Source: Flavobacteriaceae bacterium (lineage in GTDB: Bacteria > Bacteroidota > Bacteroidia > Flavobacteriales > Flavobacteriaceae). From it: DNA of 12,838 nucleotides. The DNA is taken from assembly GCA_947461915.1 (NCBI GenBank), contig CANHNG010000014.1:1-12838 (forward strand), in the 5' to 3' direction. A program made the position numbers and the translations under genes. Below the pieces are notes generated by a model. The model was not told the DNA's origin, did not search any database, and worked only from the letters and a program-made list of their open reading frames with translations. Shown here one piece after another: positions 1-6,255 of this stretch. How positions within the stretch are numbered: position 1 is the stretch's first letter; every line of letters starts with the position of its first letter.

Positions 1-408
1 TAATCTCCCCGGTGTTGCAACCAGTATGTCGACTCCTTTTCGTAAAGCATCTACTTGCGGAACCTGAGACACACCACCGAAAATGGTGAGTTGGGTCAGG
101 TTAGTGTACTTTCCATAAGTGTCAAAACTTTGGCCAATTTGAACGGCTAATTCTCGAGTTGGAGTCACTATTAATGCCCTAATTTCTTTGGCTTTTTTTG
201 AGGAACCAACAATTCTGTGCAATTGGTGTATGATTGGAATGGCAAACGCGGCCGTTTTTCCCGTTCCGGTTTGCGCGCAACCTATTAAATCCCTGCCAGA
301 TAAAACTAGTGGGATAGATTGTTCTTGAATTGGAGTAGGGTTAATATAGCCTTCTTCAAATACGGCTTTTTGTATACTTTTTGAGAGTGATAAATCTTCG
401 AATAACAT
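1..408 (-). CDS. DEAD-box RNA helicase, RhlE-like (partial, N-terminal 136 residues)
   Basis: This is an ATP-dependent RNA helicase, probably acting in RNA unwinding during ribosome assembly or mRNA turnover. The window edge cuts it, so only the first 136 codons are visible. Read from the ATG at 408, the protein shows the DEAD-box motifs in order: Q motif PTPIQ (residues 24-28), Walker A/motif I AQTGTGKT (45-52), motif Ia PTRELA (83-88), the GG motif (111-112) and motif Ib TPGR (132-135). The DEAD motif and the whole second RecA domain lie outside the window. The start is the first Met, and MLFEDLSLS matches how RhlE-type proteins begin. A TATCTTTG box lies 46 bases upstream, with a short inverted repeat in the leader. 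The family is certain; RhlE rather than another DEAD-box subgroup is inferred from the N-terminal core alone. Confidence 0.93.
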   Translation of the reverse strand, partial: MLFEDLSLSKSIQKAVFEEGYINPTPIQEQSIPLVLSGRDLIGCAQTGTGKTAAFAIPIIHQLHRIVGSSKKAKEIRALIVTPTRELAVQIGQSFDTYGKYTNLTQLTIFGGVSQVPQVDALRKGVDILVATPGRL

Positions 409-423
409 ATTTTTTGTATTAAA

Positions 424-447
424 TATCCATTAATAAGTTGATGGATA
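424..447 (-). repeat. Inverted repeat in helicase 5' leader
   Basis: Arms TATCCAT (424-430) and ATGGATA (441-447) are perfect 7-base complements around a 10-base loop. They lie between the predicted transcription start and the helicase ATG, so they could form a hairpin in the mRNA leader. No function is shown; control of helicase expression at low temperature is only a guess. Confidence 0.35.
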
Positions 448-453
448 GCGCCG

Positions 454-461
454 CAAAGATA
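454..461 (-). promoter_or_regulatory. Candidate -7 box of the helicase gene
   Basis: On the minus strand this reads TATCTTTG, an exact match to the Bacteroidota -7 consensus TAnnTTTG. It is followed by CGGCGC and a leader of about 40 bases before the ATG at 408. No clear TTG -33 element is visible at the usual distance. Confidence 0.45.
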
Positions 462-537
462 GATTTATTTGCGGATTTGTAAATTTGCTTCCTTAGGAAT
501 TCTCTTAAATGGAAATTTGTATCCTGAAAATAACAAA

Positions 538-1581
538 CTAACGAATTGCCTTTTCGTTGTTGGATTTTATGAGGTCGGTAACTAAATAGCCAATAAGTTT
601 TCCAATTAAATGACTGTTTTTCACTTCTCCTAGGTCTGGAGCGCCTTCGCAAATATGTAAATAGGCCGCTTTTTTGTTTTTGCCAAAATAGGAAATGAAT
701 TGCCTCAATTCTTCAATAGAGAAACCACTCAAGGTCATGGCACTGCTGGCGATACCTGGAATTGCATCAAGATCTATTTCGATGCCGAAATCATCACTTT
801 CAATAAATTTCATTGCTTGAACAAGCTCATTATTGAAGTCCTTTTCTTTTCTAATTTTGATACTATCATAGGTGTTGTATCTCAACCGGTCTTCGGTCTT
901 TTTAATCATATCTAAAACGCTTTTCGATGTATGATTTTCGTGCAATCCAAAAATGAAGTACTTTTTTAGAAATCCTTCCTCATAAACATAAGAAAAACCA
1001 TTACCGCTATGCCGTCCTTCCAGAATCCTAAAATCAGAATGGGCATCAAAGTTTATGGCATTGATGGGTTTGCCCTTGGCAAGAGCCGTACCTTTAATAT
1101 TTCCGTAGGCATTGTTATGCCCGCCACCTATAATAATGGGTGTTTTTCCGGATTTTATGATATTAAAAATGATATGGGAAACCTCCTTATCAATGACTTC
1201 GACCAGTTGGCTTAGTTTTTTTCGATCGTTGATAATATTAAAATCTAAGTTTTTAACTTCTTTCATTTCTTTACAAACGTCTAGTTTTCCTAAAACAAGG
1301 AGTTGACTGCCTTTGCAAAAACGATTGTGTTGAATATTGGCAATACTTTTTATGGCACTATCCCAAGCTGACGCAGTGCCCGGTCTGCCTAAATTAGCCC
1401 TTACACCTATATCTTCTGGTATTCCAAATAAAACATATTTTGCTTCACATGTTTTTAGAAATGAAATTGGATCTGTTTCTTTTGGAATTATCAACATTTT
1501 CTCGCCAAATTTTATTTCCCCTCTTCTATGGTTTGTAATTTTAGCAAGGTCATTAACGGTAAATAGAATCAGCTTTTCCAT
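538..1581 (-). CDS. Arginase/formimidoylglutamase-family ureohydrolase
   Basis: This is a binuclear manganese hydrolase of the ureohydrolase (arginase) superfamily, which cleaves guanidino or formimino groups. All six canonical metal ligands can be placed in the 347 residues: H155 in GGGHNNAYG, D179/H181/D183 in DAHSD, and D270/D272 in IDLDAIP. E312 in HICEGAPD matches the conserved late glutamate of the arginase fold. The substrate cannot be read from this. The RANLGRPG segment (61-68) recalls formimidoylglutamase (HutG)-type members, but no other histidine-degradation gene is nearby, and agmatinase, arginase or guanidine hydrolase activity remains possible. The ATG at 1581 sits just behind a TATATTTG box shared as a palindrome with the divergent gene. 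The gene reads toward the helicase with a 129-base gap. The superfamily is secure; the substrate is open. Confidence 0.88.
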   Translation of the reverse strand: MEKLILFTVNDLAKITNHRRGEIKFGEKMLIIPKETDPISFLKTCEAKYVLFGIPEDIGVRANLGRPGTASAWDSAIKSIANIQHNRFCKGSQLLVLGKLDVCKEMKEVKNLDFNIINDRKKLSQLVEVIDKEVSHIIFNIIKSGKTPIIIGGGHNNAYGNIKGTALAKGKPINAINFDAHSDFRILEGRHSGNGFSYVYEEGFLKKYFIFGLHENHTSKSVLDMIKKTEDRLRYNTYDSIKIRKEKDFNNELVQAMKFIESDDFGIEIDLDAIPGIASSAMTLSGFSIEELRQFISYFGKNKKAAYLHICEGAPDLGEVKNSHLIGKLIGYLVTDLIKSNNEKAIR

Positions 1582-1597
1582 AAAAATATATAAGGTT

Positions 1598-1605
1598 CAA
1601 ATATA
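1598..1605 (-). promoter_or_regulatory. Candidate -7 box of the ureohydrolase gene
   Basis: The minus strand reads TATATTTG, an exact TAnnTTTG match, 16 bases upstream of the ATG at 1581. It forms the left half of the perfect palindrome 1598-1614. No good -33 TTG is seen at the expected spacing. Confidence 0.45.
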
Positions 1606-1606
1606 A

Positions 1607-1614
1607 TATATTTG
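1607..1614 (+). promoter_or_regulatory. Candidate -7 box of the coiled-coil protein gene
   Basis: The plus strand reads TATATTTG, the right half of the palindrome 1598-1614, and would give a leader of about 55 bases before the ATG at 1674. A second match, TAAATTTG at 1648-1655, would give a very short leader, so the start used is uncertain. Confidence 0.42.
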
Positions 1615-1673
1615 CTGAGAATTCGTTATCAGGTCGAATTATATTATTAAATTTGTATAAAAATATTTATAAA

Positions 1674-2558
1674 ATGGAAAATCAACAAAGTAGTTCAAGT
1701 TTAAAAACGATAATTGCTATTTTGGCAATTTTGTTAGTGGCAAGTTTAGTTTATATTTTTAAAATCACATCCGATGCAAAAGGGGTGCAAACTGAACTGA
1801 CAAAAACCGTTTCTGAAAAAGAAGGGGTAATGAAAGATTTAGAAGATTTAAAAACAACCTATGATGCTGCAATAGCAGAAAACACCTCGATGTCTGAGGA
1901 GTTAATCAAAGAAAGGGAGAAAGTGGTAAATCTCATGGAAGACCTTAAGAAATCGAAAGGCGATGTGTCTTCTTTGGCAAAATACAAAACACAGTTCCTT
2001 AAATTACAAGGAAACATGAAAGTTTTATTAGCCGAAAATGAAGGTTTGAAAAAACAAAATACAACTCTAACTACGCAACGCGACAGTACTGTTGTTGTAT
2101 TGGGGGAATCAAAAAAAGCCAATGAGGTATTGGTGGTCAAAAATGAAGATTTATCAAAAACAGTTGAATTAGGCTCTAAGTTGACGGTTTTGAATATGAA
2201 AACATCGGCTTATAAAATGAGAAGCTCCGGAAAACAAATAGCTACTGAAAGAGCCGGTAGAGCAAATGTTTTGAAAATCAGCTTTACTATTGCCGAAAAT
2301 AAAATTGCCAAAACAGGTGATAAAAACTATTATGTTCAGGTAATTGACAGCAAAAGTAATGTTTTGGGAGACAAGAAAACGGAAACTTTTGGGGATAAAT
2401 CATTAACGTATAGTTTTGTGACCGATGTAAAATATGCTAACAAAACCGTAGATGTATCAGAAGATTTGCCAGGAAAAGATTTTGCCAAGGGAACTTATTT
2501 TGTGAATGTTTTCGACAAAGACGAATTGGTTTCTAAAACAAGTTTTACTCTAAAGTAA
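1674..2558 (+). CDS. Membrane-anchored coiled-coil protein of unknown function
   Basis: I do not recognise a named family. From the ATG at 1674 the protein has 294 residues. It has a short polar N-terminus (1-9), one hydrophobic membrane segment (about 10-30), a long Glu/Lys/Leu-rich coiled coil (about 36-160, with heptad-like stretches such as EELIKEREKVVNLMEDLKK), and a C-terminal part (about 165-294) rich in alternating hydrophobic residues that looks like a beta domain. This suggests a single-pass anchor with a rod and a globular head, probably outside the cytoplasmic membrane. A TTG at 1653 would add seven residues, but it lies inside a TAAATTTG box, so the ATG is preferred. There is no P-loop or other ATPase motif, so a ParA-type name would be unsupported. 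It converges on the cyclotransferase gene with a shared terminator. Confidence 0.8.
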   Translation: MENQQSSSSLKTIIAILAILLVASLVYIFKITSDAKGVQTELTKTVSEKEGVMKDLEDLKTTYDAAIAENTSMSEELIKEREKVVNLMEDLKKSKGDVSSLAKYKTQFLKLQGNMKVLLAENEGLKKQNTTLTTQRDSTVVVLGESKKANEVLVVKNEDLSKTVELGSKLTVLNMKTSAYKMRSSGKQIATERAGRANVLKISFTIAENKIAKTGDKNYYVQVIDSKSNVLGDKKTETFGDKSLTYSFVTDVKYANKTVDVSEDLPGKDFAKGTYFVNVFDKDELVSKTSFTLK

Positions 2559-2576
2559 AAATAAATCAGTACCATA

Positions 2577-2607
2577 AAAAAAGAGGAGCATTTTGTTCCT
2601 CTTTTTT
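2577..2607. terminator. Bidirectional intrinsic terminator between convergent genes
   Basis: Arms 2577-2590 and 2594-2607 pair over 14 positions with one G-T wobble and a TTT loop. There is an A-run on the left and a T-run on the right, so it can end transcripts from both the coiled-coil gene (stop at 2558) and the opposing cyclotransferase gene (stop at 2637). Confidence 0.88.
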
Positions 2608-2636
2608 ATACAAAATATTCACGATGATAGTTTGAA

Positions 2637-3686
2637 TTACTCCGAAACCATGATTTCAAACATTTTGTCCCAGTTTTTTCCGGTTATAAAAATGGTTTTA
2701 GTTTTAGGATTGTAAGCGATTCCATTTAATACTTCGGCTTTAGGGTATTGAATTAATTTTCTTAATCCTGACATATCAACAATTCCTTCGACGGCTCCGC
2801 TATTAGGGTTTACTACTGCAATAGCATCTTTTTGCCACACATTACAATATATTTTTCCGTTAATCCATTCCAACTCATTAATACTCGGAATTTTGGAATC
2901 TCCGGAATATACATTCACATAATCCACCATTTTCTGGGTTTCAGGATCCATTTTCCAAATTTTTTCAGTTTTGTCGGTTTGGTAAATGTATTTTCCATCA
3001 TTGGTCATTCCCCAACCTTCAATGTCCTTTTCATAAGTAAAGGTTTTTTCTAATTTCCAAGTATCGACATTGTAGATGAAACCCGTTTTTTCCTGCCAAG
3101 TCAGTTGATAAATTTTATTGTTTAAAAAGGTAATTCCTTCACCAAAATAGCGGTCATCCAATTTCAAACTCTTATAAATTCTTCCGGTTTTGTAATCTGT
3201 TTTTAAGAGTTTGGAACTTTTGTACAATCCGATGCTTTCGTATAAAGTGTCTTTATAAAATTCTAAGCCTTCCGTAAATGAGGCAATGTCATGAGGGTAG
3301 GTGTTAAGAACTTTGTACTTAAGCAACTTAGGTTCTATATTAGAGCCCAATTCAATTCTGGATGTAGTTTGGACACTTTCTCCTTCAAAATAGACCAATG
3401 CTTTCAGATTCTGGTATCCCAATTTTTGGTCTTTTAACTGGAATGATAGTTTGCCGTGCCCTTTTTTTGAACCAATTTTTTTGTCGTTTAGATAATAAAT
3501 GACACTGTCTATCTCTTTGGAATTTGGGTTCAAGATACCTAATTCCAAAGTTTCCTGTGAGTGATAGTGTGCTGCAAATTTAGATTCGTCAAAACTAAAT
3601 AGGGAAGTGGCATTGTTTTTTTTATCCCCACAACCCGTCATGGCTATCCCTAATAAAATGAAAGATAGGAAGTTATAATTTCTCAT
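2637..3686 (-). CDS. Glutaminyl-peptide cyclotransferase (plant/bacterial type), lipoprotein
   Basis: This enzyme cyclises N-terminal glutamine of peptides to pyroglutamate with release of ammonia. The 349-residue product starts with a hydrophobic signal and a lipobox-like MTGC ending at C19, so it is predicted to be a lipoprotein in the cell envelope. Residues 30-120 form an N-terminal segment of beta character. The glutamine cyclotransferase beta-propeller domain fills about 125-349, recognisable by YPHDIASFTEGLEF (130-143), FGEG (171-174), DIEGWGM (211-217), ELEWINGKIYCNVW (251-264) and the end-piece NGIAYNPKTKTIFITGKNW. This is the plant-type (propeller) glutaminyl cyclase family, unrelated to the zinc-dependent animal enzyme. 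The gene converges on the coiled-coil gene and diverges from the SRP RNA gene. The family is secure; the natural substrate is unknown. Confidence 0.92.
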   Translation of the reverse strand: MRNYNFLSFILLGIAMTGCGDKKNNATSLFSFDESKFAAHYHSQETLELGILNPNSKEIDSVIYYLNDKKIGSKKGHGKLSFQLKDQKLGYQNLKALVYFEGESVQTTSRIELGSNIEPKLLKYKVLNTYPHDIASFTEGLEFYKDTLYESIGLYKSSKLLKTDYKTGRIYKSLKLDDRYFGEGITFLNNKIYQLTWQEKTGFIYNVDTWKLEKTFTYEKDIEGWGMTNDGKYIYQTDKTEKIWKMDPETQKMVDYVNVYSGDSKIPSINELEWINGKIYCNVWQKDAIAVVNPNSGAVEGIVDMSGLRKLIQYPKAEVLNGIAYNPKTKTIFITGKNWDKMFEIMVSE

Positions 3687-3740
3687 ACATTAAAATTTTA
3701 ATAATGCAATATACAACCTTATTTTATAGACGCAAAGACC

Positions 3741-3771
3741 TTGCAAAAATATAAAATACATCGTATATTTG
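3741..3771 (+). promoter_or_regulatory. Promoter of the SRP RNA gene
   Basis: TTG at 3741-3743 and TATATTTG at 3764-3771 are 20 bases apart, matching the Bacteroidota -33/-7 arrangement. The first base of the RNA stem (G at 3776) lies where transcription would start. Confidence 0.75.
3744..3751 (-). promoter_or_regulatory. Possible -7 box of the cyclotransferase gene
   Basis: The minus strand reads TATTTTTG (a TAnnTTTG match), about 58 bases upstream of the ATG at 3686. It directly abuts the -33 element of the divergent SRP RNA promoter. The T-rich match could be chance. Confidence 0.3.
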
Positions 3772-3775
3772 CATT

Positions 3776-3868
3776 GGCAAGTCCTACACGACCAGCTCCT
3801 GCAAAATCCCCCAGGATGGGAACATAGCAAGGGTAAGTGGTTGAGCGGTGCGATGTAGGTCGCTTGCC
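3776..3868 (+). ncRNA. ffs: Small bacterial signal recognition particle RNA (4.5S type)
   Basis: This is the RNA core of the signal recognition particle; with Ffh it targets nascent membrane proteins. The 93-nt sequence folds into one long hairpin. Outer arms GGCAAG (3776-3781) and CTTGCC (3863-3868) pair, followed by CCTACA with TGTAGG. The tip carries the domain IV signature: CAGG, ATG, the GGAA tetraloop, CAT and AGCA. The CAGG and AGCA strands form the symmetric internal loop that binds the Ffh M domain. Compared with E. coli (CAGG-UCC-GGAA-GGA-AGCA) the closing pairs differ but remain complementary (ATG/CAT), which supports the call. There is no Alu domain, as expected for the short form. 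The ends are set from the stem and the promoter and may be off by a few bases. A T-rich run follows at once, and a separate terminator hairpin lies at 3893-3908. Confidence 0.93.
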
Positions 3869-3892
3869 ATTTTTTATTTCACATAAAAGTAG

Positions 3893-3914
3893 TCTTCCTT
3901 CAGGAAGATTTTTT
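3893..3914 (+). terminator. Intrinsic terminator downstream of ffs
   Basis: TCTTCCT (3893-3899) and AGGAAGA (3902-3908) are perfect complements, with a tight loop that probably opens to TTCA. A T-tract follows. It would end readthrough from the SRP RNA before the SDR gene. Confidence 0.7.
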
Positions 3915-3932
3915 ATTTTTGAACCTTTCGGA

Positions 3933-4004
3933 GTTAAAGGTTAAGAACAGGAATGAATAATAATTTATACATGTCCTTATCATATAACTAATAACCCTTA
4001 ACCC
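3933..4004. repeat. GTTAA/TTAACC inverted repeat upstream of the SDR gene
   Basis: GGTTAAG (3939-3945) and CTTAACC (3997-4003) are complementary, and TAACCC is repeated at 3992-3997 and 3999-4004. A related arrangement, GTTAAGAGTTAGA with TTTAACCC, occurs at 10762-10784 upstream of rnz. It may be an intergenic repeat family or leader structures; two copies alone cannot decide. Confidence 0.3.
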
Positions 4005-4018
4005 AAAACTGATATACA

Positions 4019-4822
4019 ATGGAAAAAGTAGTTTTAATCACAGGCGGTTCATCGGGAATAGGAAAGTCTATTGGCGAATTTTTACATCTTAGAAGGTTTG
4101 TAGTTTATGGAACCAGTAGGAATCCGGAACGAGTTTTGAATTCAGTTTTCCCATTAATTACATTAGATGTGAGAAATGTTGATTCAATTCATAAAGCCGT
4201 GGCCAATATCATTGCCACTTCAGGAAGACTAGATATTGTAATCAATAATGCCGGTGTTGGAATCACAGGGCCGCTGGAAGAGATTCCAATGGAGGAAATC
4301 AAGAATAATTTCGAAACCAATTTCTTTGGTCCAATTGAAGTAATGAGAGCCGCTTTGCCACAAATGCGTTTGCAAAAATCAGGACTAATTATCAATATTA
4401 CCTCAATTGCAGGCTATATGGGTTTGCCGTACCGCAGTGTATACTCTGCCTCGAAAGGCGCCTTGGAATTAATTACAGAATCCTTGCGAATGGAAGTGAA
4501 ATCTTTCGGAATTCAGATTACCAATGTGGCTCCAGGTGATTTTGCCACCAATATTGCCTCGGGGCGTTTTCATGCACCGGTAATCAAGGGTTCCGCTTAT
4601 GAAATTCCGTATGGAAATACCTTGAAAATGATGGACGAACACGTGGATAGTGGCAGTAATCCCGATGAAATGGCGGAAGCGGTTTATCAAATTATCCAAA
4701 ACCCAAGCCCAAGAATTCATTATAAAGTAGGGATTTTTATGCAGCAATTCTCGATTGTTCTCAAGCGAATCTTGCCCGATAAAGTCTATGAAAAAATGCT
4801 GATGAAGCATTATAAATTGTAA
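4019..4822 (+). CDS. Classical short-chain dehydrogenase/reductase (SDR)
   Basis: This is an NAD(P)-dependent oxidoreductase of the classical SDR family, probably cytoplasmic. The 267 residues carry the cofactor motif TGGSSGIG (8-15), D50 in the LDV segment, NNAG (76-79), and the catalytic tetrad N101, S129, Y142 and K146 (the last two in YSASK). The PG of APGDFATNI follows in the usual place. Acidic residues are absent at the end of the second beta strand and a TSR segment (32-34) is present there, which suggests NADP(H) preference. The substrate cannot be told from sequence. The last 30 or so residues are basic and partly hydrophobic. The gene stands alone, with ffs upstream and the endonuclease 262 bases downstream. 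A TATTTTTG box at 3914-3921 could be its promoter, but it sits in the T-tract of the ffs terminator. Confidence 0.92.
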   Translation: MEKVVLITGGSSGIGKSIGEFLHLRRFVVYGTSRNPERVLNSVFPLITLDVRNVDSIHKAVANIIATSGRLDIVINNAGVGITGPLEEIPMEEIKNNFETNFFGPIEVMRAALPQMRLQKSGLIINITSIAGYMGLPYRSVYSASKGALELITESLRMEVKSFGIQITNVAPGDFATNIASGRFHAPVIKGSAYEIPYGNTLKMMDEHVDSGSNPDEMAEAVYQIIQNPSPRIHYKVGIFMQQFSIVLKRILPDKVYEKMLMKHYKL

Positions 4823-5055
4823 CCCAGCACTCAAAAAACCAAAAAGCTAAATCCCAGAACCAAGGGTTGTTTGTGCTGTATCAAACAATCTTCCGGGTTT
4901 CGGAAAATCATAAATGGCACATTTGCATTCAATTTTTTTGTCGTGGTTGTGCTTGTTTACCTGCTTTTTGGGGTGCTGATTTTTGGCATTTGTCTATTTT
5001 AGTTTGCCTTTGGGGATATTGGGCTCTTATGGATTTAAAAACACTGCTTTTTTTT

Positions 5056-5063
5056 TATTTTTG
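5056..5063 (+). promoter_or_regulatory. Possible -7 box of the endonuclease gene
   Basis: TATTTTTG matches TAnnTTTG and lies 21 bases before the ATG at 5085. It sits in a long T-run, so chance is a real alternative, and no -33 TTG is seen. Confidence 0.3.
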
Positions 5064-5084
5064 GAACTTCTTAGCCTTAGTTTT

Positions 5085-6011
5085 ATGAAAAAGCAGTTGT
5101 TGGGATTCGTTTTGTCCTGGATTATTTTAGGTTCCTTACATGCCCAAGTGCCATTGTCTGGTCATTCCTCGGGAAAACATATTTCTAATCCAACGACCGG
5201 AAAAGCCCATTTTGAAATCCCCGAAACCAAACCCAAAGACAAAGTCATTCATCACGCGGGTTATTCCCTTTTGTACAACGAAGCGCAGGAACAAGCGAGT
5301 TGGGTTGCTTATGAACTGACCGATACGGAAACCATCAAATTATACAACCGAACGAATAAATTTATAGTTGACCCCGCGGTGCAAACTGGTTCGGCTTCCC
5401 AAGCGGATTATAAAGGTTCTGGATACGACAGGGGACACCTCGCACCCGCTGCCGATATGGGATGGTCTGCGCTAAGCATGCAGGAATCCTTCTATTATAG
5501 TAATATGAGCCCTCAAGAACCCGGATTTAATAGGGGGATTTGGAAAAATCTGGAAGAAAAAGTCCGCGACTGGGCTTTGGAAAACAAAAAAATTTATATT
5601 GTTACGGGTCCTGTTTTAAGGAATGGCCTCCCCAAAATAGGTCCAGACCACGTAGCCGTTTCGGAATATTTCTACAAAGTAATCTTAGATTATTCCGCTC
5701 CAAGCATTAAAGGTATCGCTTTTTTGATGCCCAATCATTCCTCTACAATAACCCTGCAAAGCTATGCCGTATCGATTGACGCAGTGGAAAAGATAACTGG
5801 GATTAACTTTTTTCCCAACATTACAGATCAGCGTGTAGAAAGTATAGTATGTATTCCGTGCTGGTCTTGGGAGCCTACAAAATACTATAGACCCAAAAGT
5901 CATTCAGCTGCTGATTCTCGGGTTCAATGCTCCGGCACAACCAAGATGGGAAACAGATGCAGACGAATCACTGCAGATCCCAGTGGATATTGTTATCAAC
6001 ACCGAGGGTAA
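5085..6011 (+). CDS. Secreted DNA/RNA non-specific endonuclease with Cys/His-rich tail
   Basis: This nuclease is of the beta-beta-alpha metal (Serratia nuclease/EndoG) family and cuts DNA and RNA outside the cytoplasm. From the ATG at 5085 it has 308 residues. A signal peptide (MKKQ, then a hydrophobic core to LHA, residues 1-20) indicates export. The catalytic DRGH motif is at 115-118 (H118 the general base), followed by LAPAAD. N140 in NMSPQ is the expected magnesium ligand, and N149, W153 and E157 continue the family pattern. An upstream in-frame TTG at 4983 would bury the signal peptide behind 34 extra residues and is rejected. After the nuclease domain (about 30-265) a short tail carries C282, C292, C303 and H306 (C-x9-C-x10-C-x2-H), a possible small zinc-binding module. 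The gene stands alone and no terminator is visible downstream. Likely roles are nutrient acquisition or degradation of extracellular DNA (inference). Confidence 0.92.
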   Translation: MKKQLLGFVLSWIILGSLHAQVPLSGHSSGKHISNPTTGKAHFEIPETKPKDKVIHHAGYSLLYNEAQEQASWVAYELTDTETIKLYNRTNKFIVDPAVQTGSASQADYKGSGYDRGHLAPAADMGWSALSMQESFYYSNMSPQEPGFNRGIWKNLEEKVRDWALENKKIYIVTGPVLRNGLPKIGPDHVAVSEYFYKVILDYSAPSIKGIAFLMPNHSSTITLQSYAVSIDAVEKITGINFFPNITDQRVESIVCIPCWSWEPTKYYRPKSHSAADSRVQCSGTTKMGNRCRRITADPSGYCYQHRG

Positions 6012-6212
6012 GGGTTGTTTTTTTGCCAATCAGACCGAAGAGGTTTGTTCAATTTATGATTTGATATTTCTTTATGGCATGTCTTCCTTGAAGGCTTTGA
6101 TATTTGAATAAATTAATTACTTTTGAATCCAATTAATAAAACCAAAAAAAAAGCGATACACCAGCCAGTTGTAAAGTGCGTAAATACGCTAAAAACGTTG
6201 CGTTTTAAATTG

Positions 6213-6220
6213 TAGTTTTG
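6213..6220 (+). promoter_or_regulatory. Candidate -7 box of the transaldolase gene
   Basis: TAGTTTTG matches TAnnTTTG and is followed by CAAAAAG, leaving a leader of about 30 bases before the ATG at 6256. No TTG lies at the usual -33 distance; the nearest is only 12 bases upstream. Confidence 0.42.
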
Positions 6221-6255
6221 CAAAAAGATACCCACACAATTAATATATAAACAGT

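Noticed and set aside
419..652. Minus-strand 77-codon open frame overlapping the 3' end of the ureohydrolase gene
   Set aside because: It shadows the ureohydrolase frame; its composition is not protein-like and no family is recognised.
1653..1673. TTG start giving seven more residues for the coiled-coil protein
   Set aside because: The ATG at 1674 is in frame and the TTG is part of a TAAATTTG promoter-like box.
1674..2558. A possible ParA-type chromosome partitioning label for the coiled-coil protein
   Set aside because: There is no Walker A or any ATPase motif, and the protein is a membrane anchor plus coiled coil.
4867..4905. Inverted repeats TTGTTTG/CAAACAA and TTCCG/CGGAA after the SDR gene as a terminator
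   Set aside because: No T-tract follows either stem and the stems are short, so I do not call a terminator.
4983..5084. 34-residue N-terminal extension of the endonuclease from an upstream in-frame TTG
   Set aside because: It would place a second hydrophobic stretch ahead of a textbook signal peptide that begins at the ATG 5085; the internal ATG is the better start.
4867..5088. 73-codon plus-strand open frame from a TTG, rich in Cys, Trp and Phe, in the gap before the endonuclease gene
   Set aside because: It has no ATG start, an unusual composition, overlaps the true nuclease start in another frame and resembles no family; most likely a chance open frame.
6060..6105. Direct repeat of TTTGATATTT (6060-6069 and 6096-6105) after the endonuclease gene
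   Set aside because: Ten AT-rich bases repeated once are easily chance, and there is no flanking inverted repeat or insertion signature.
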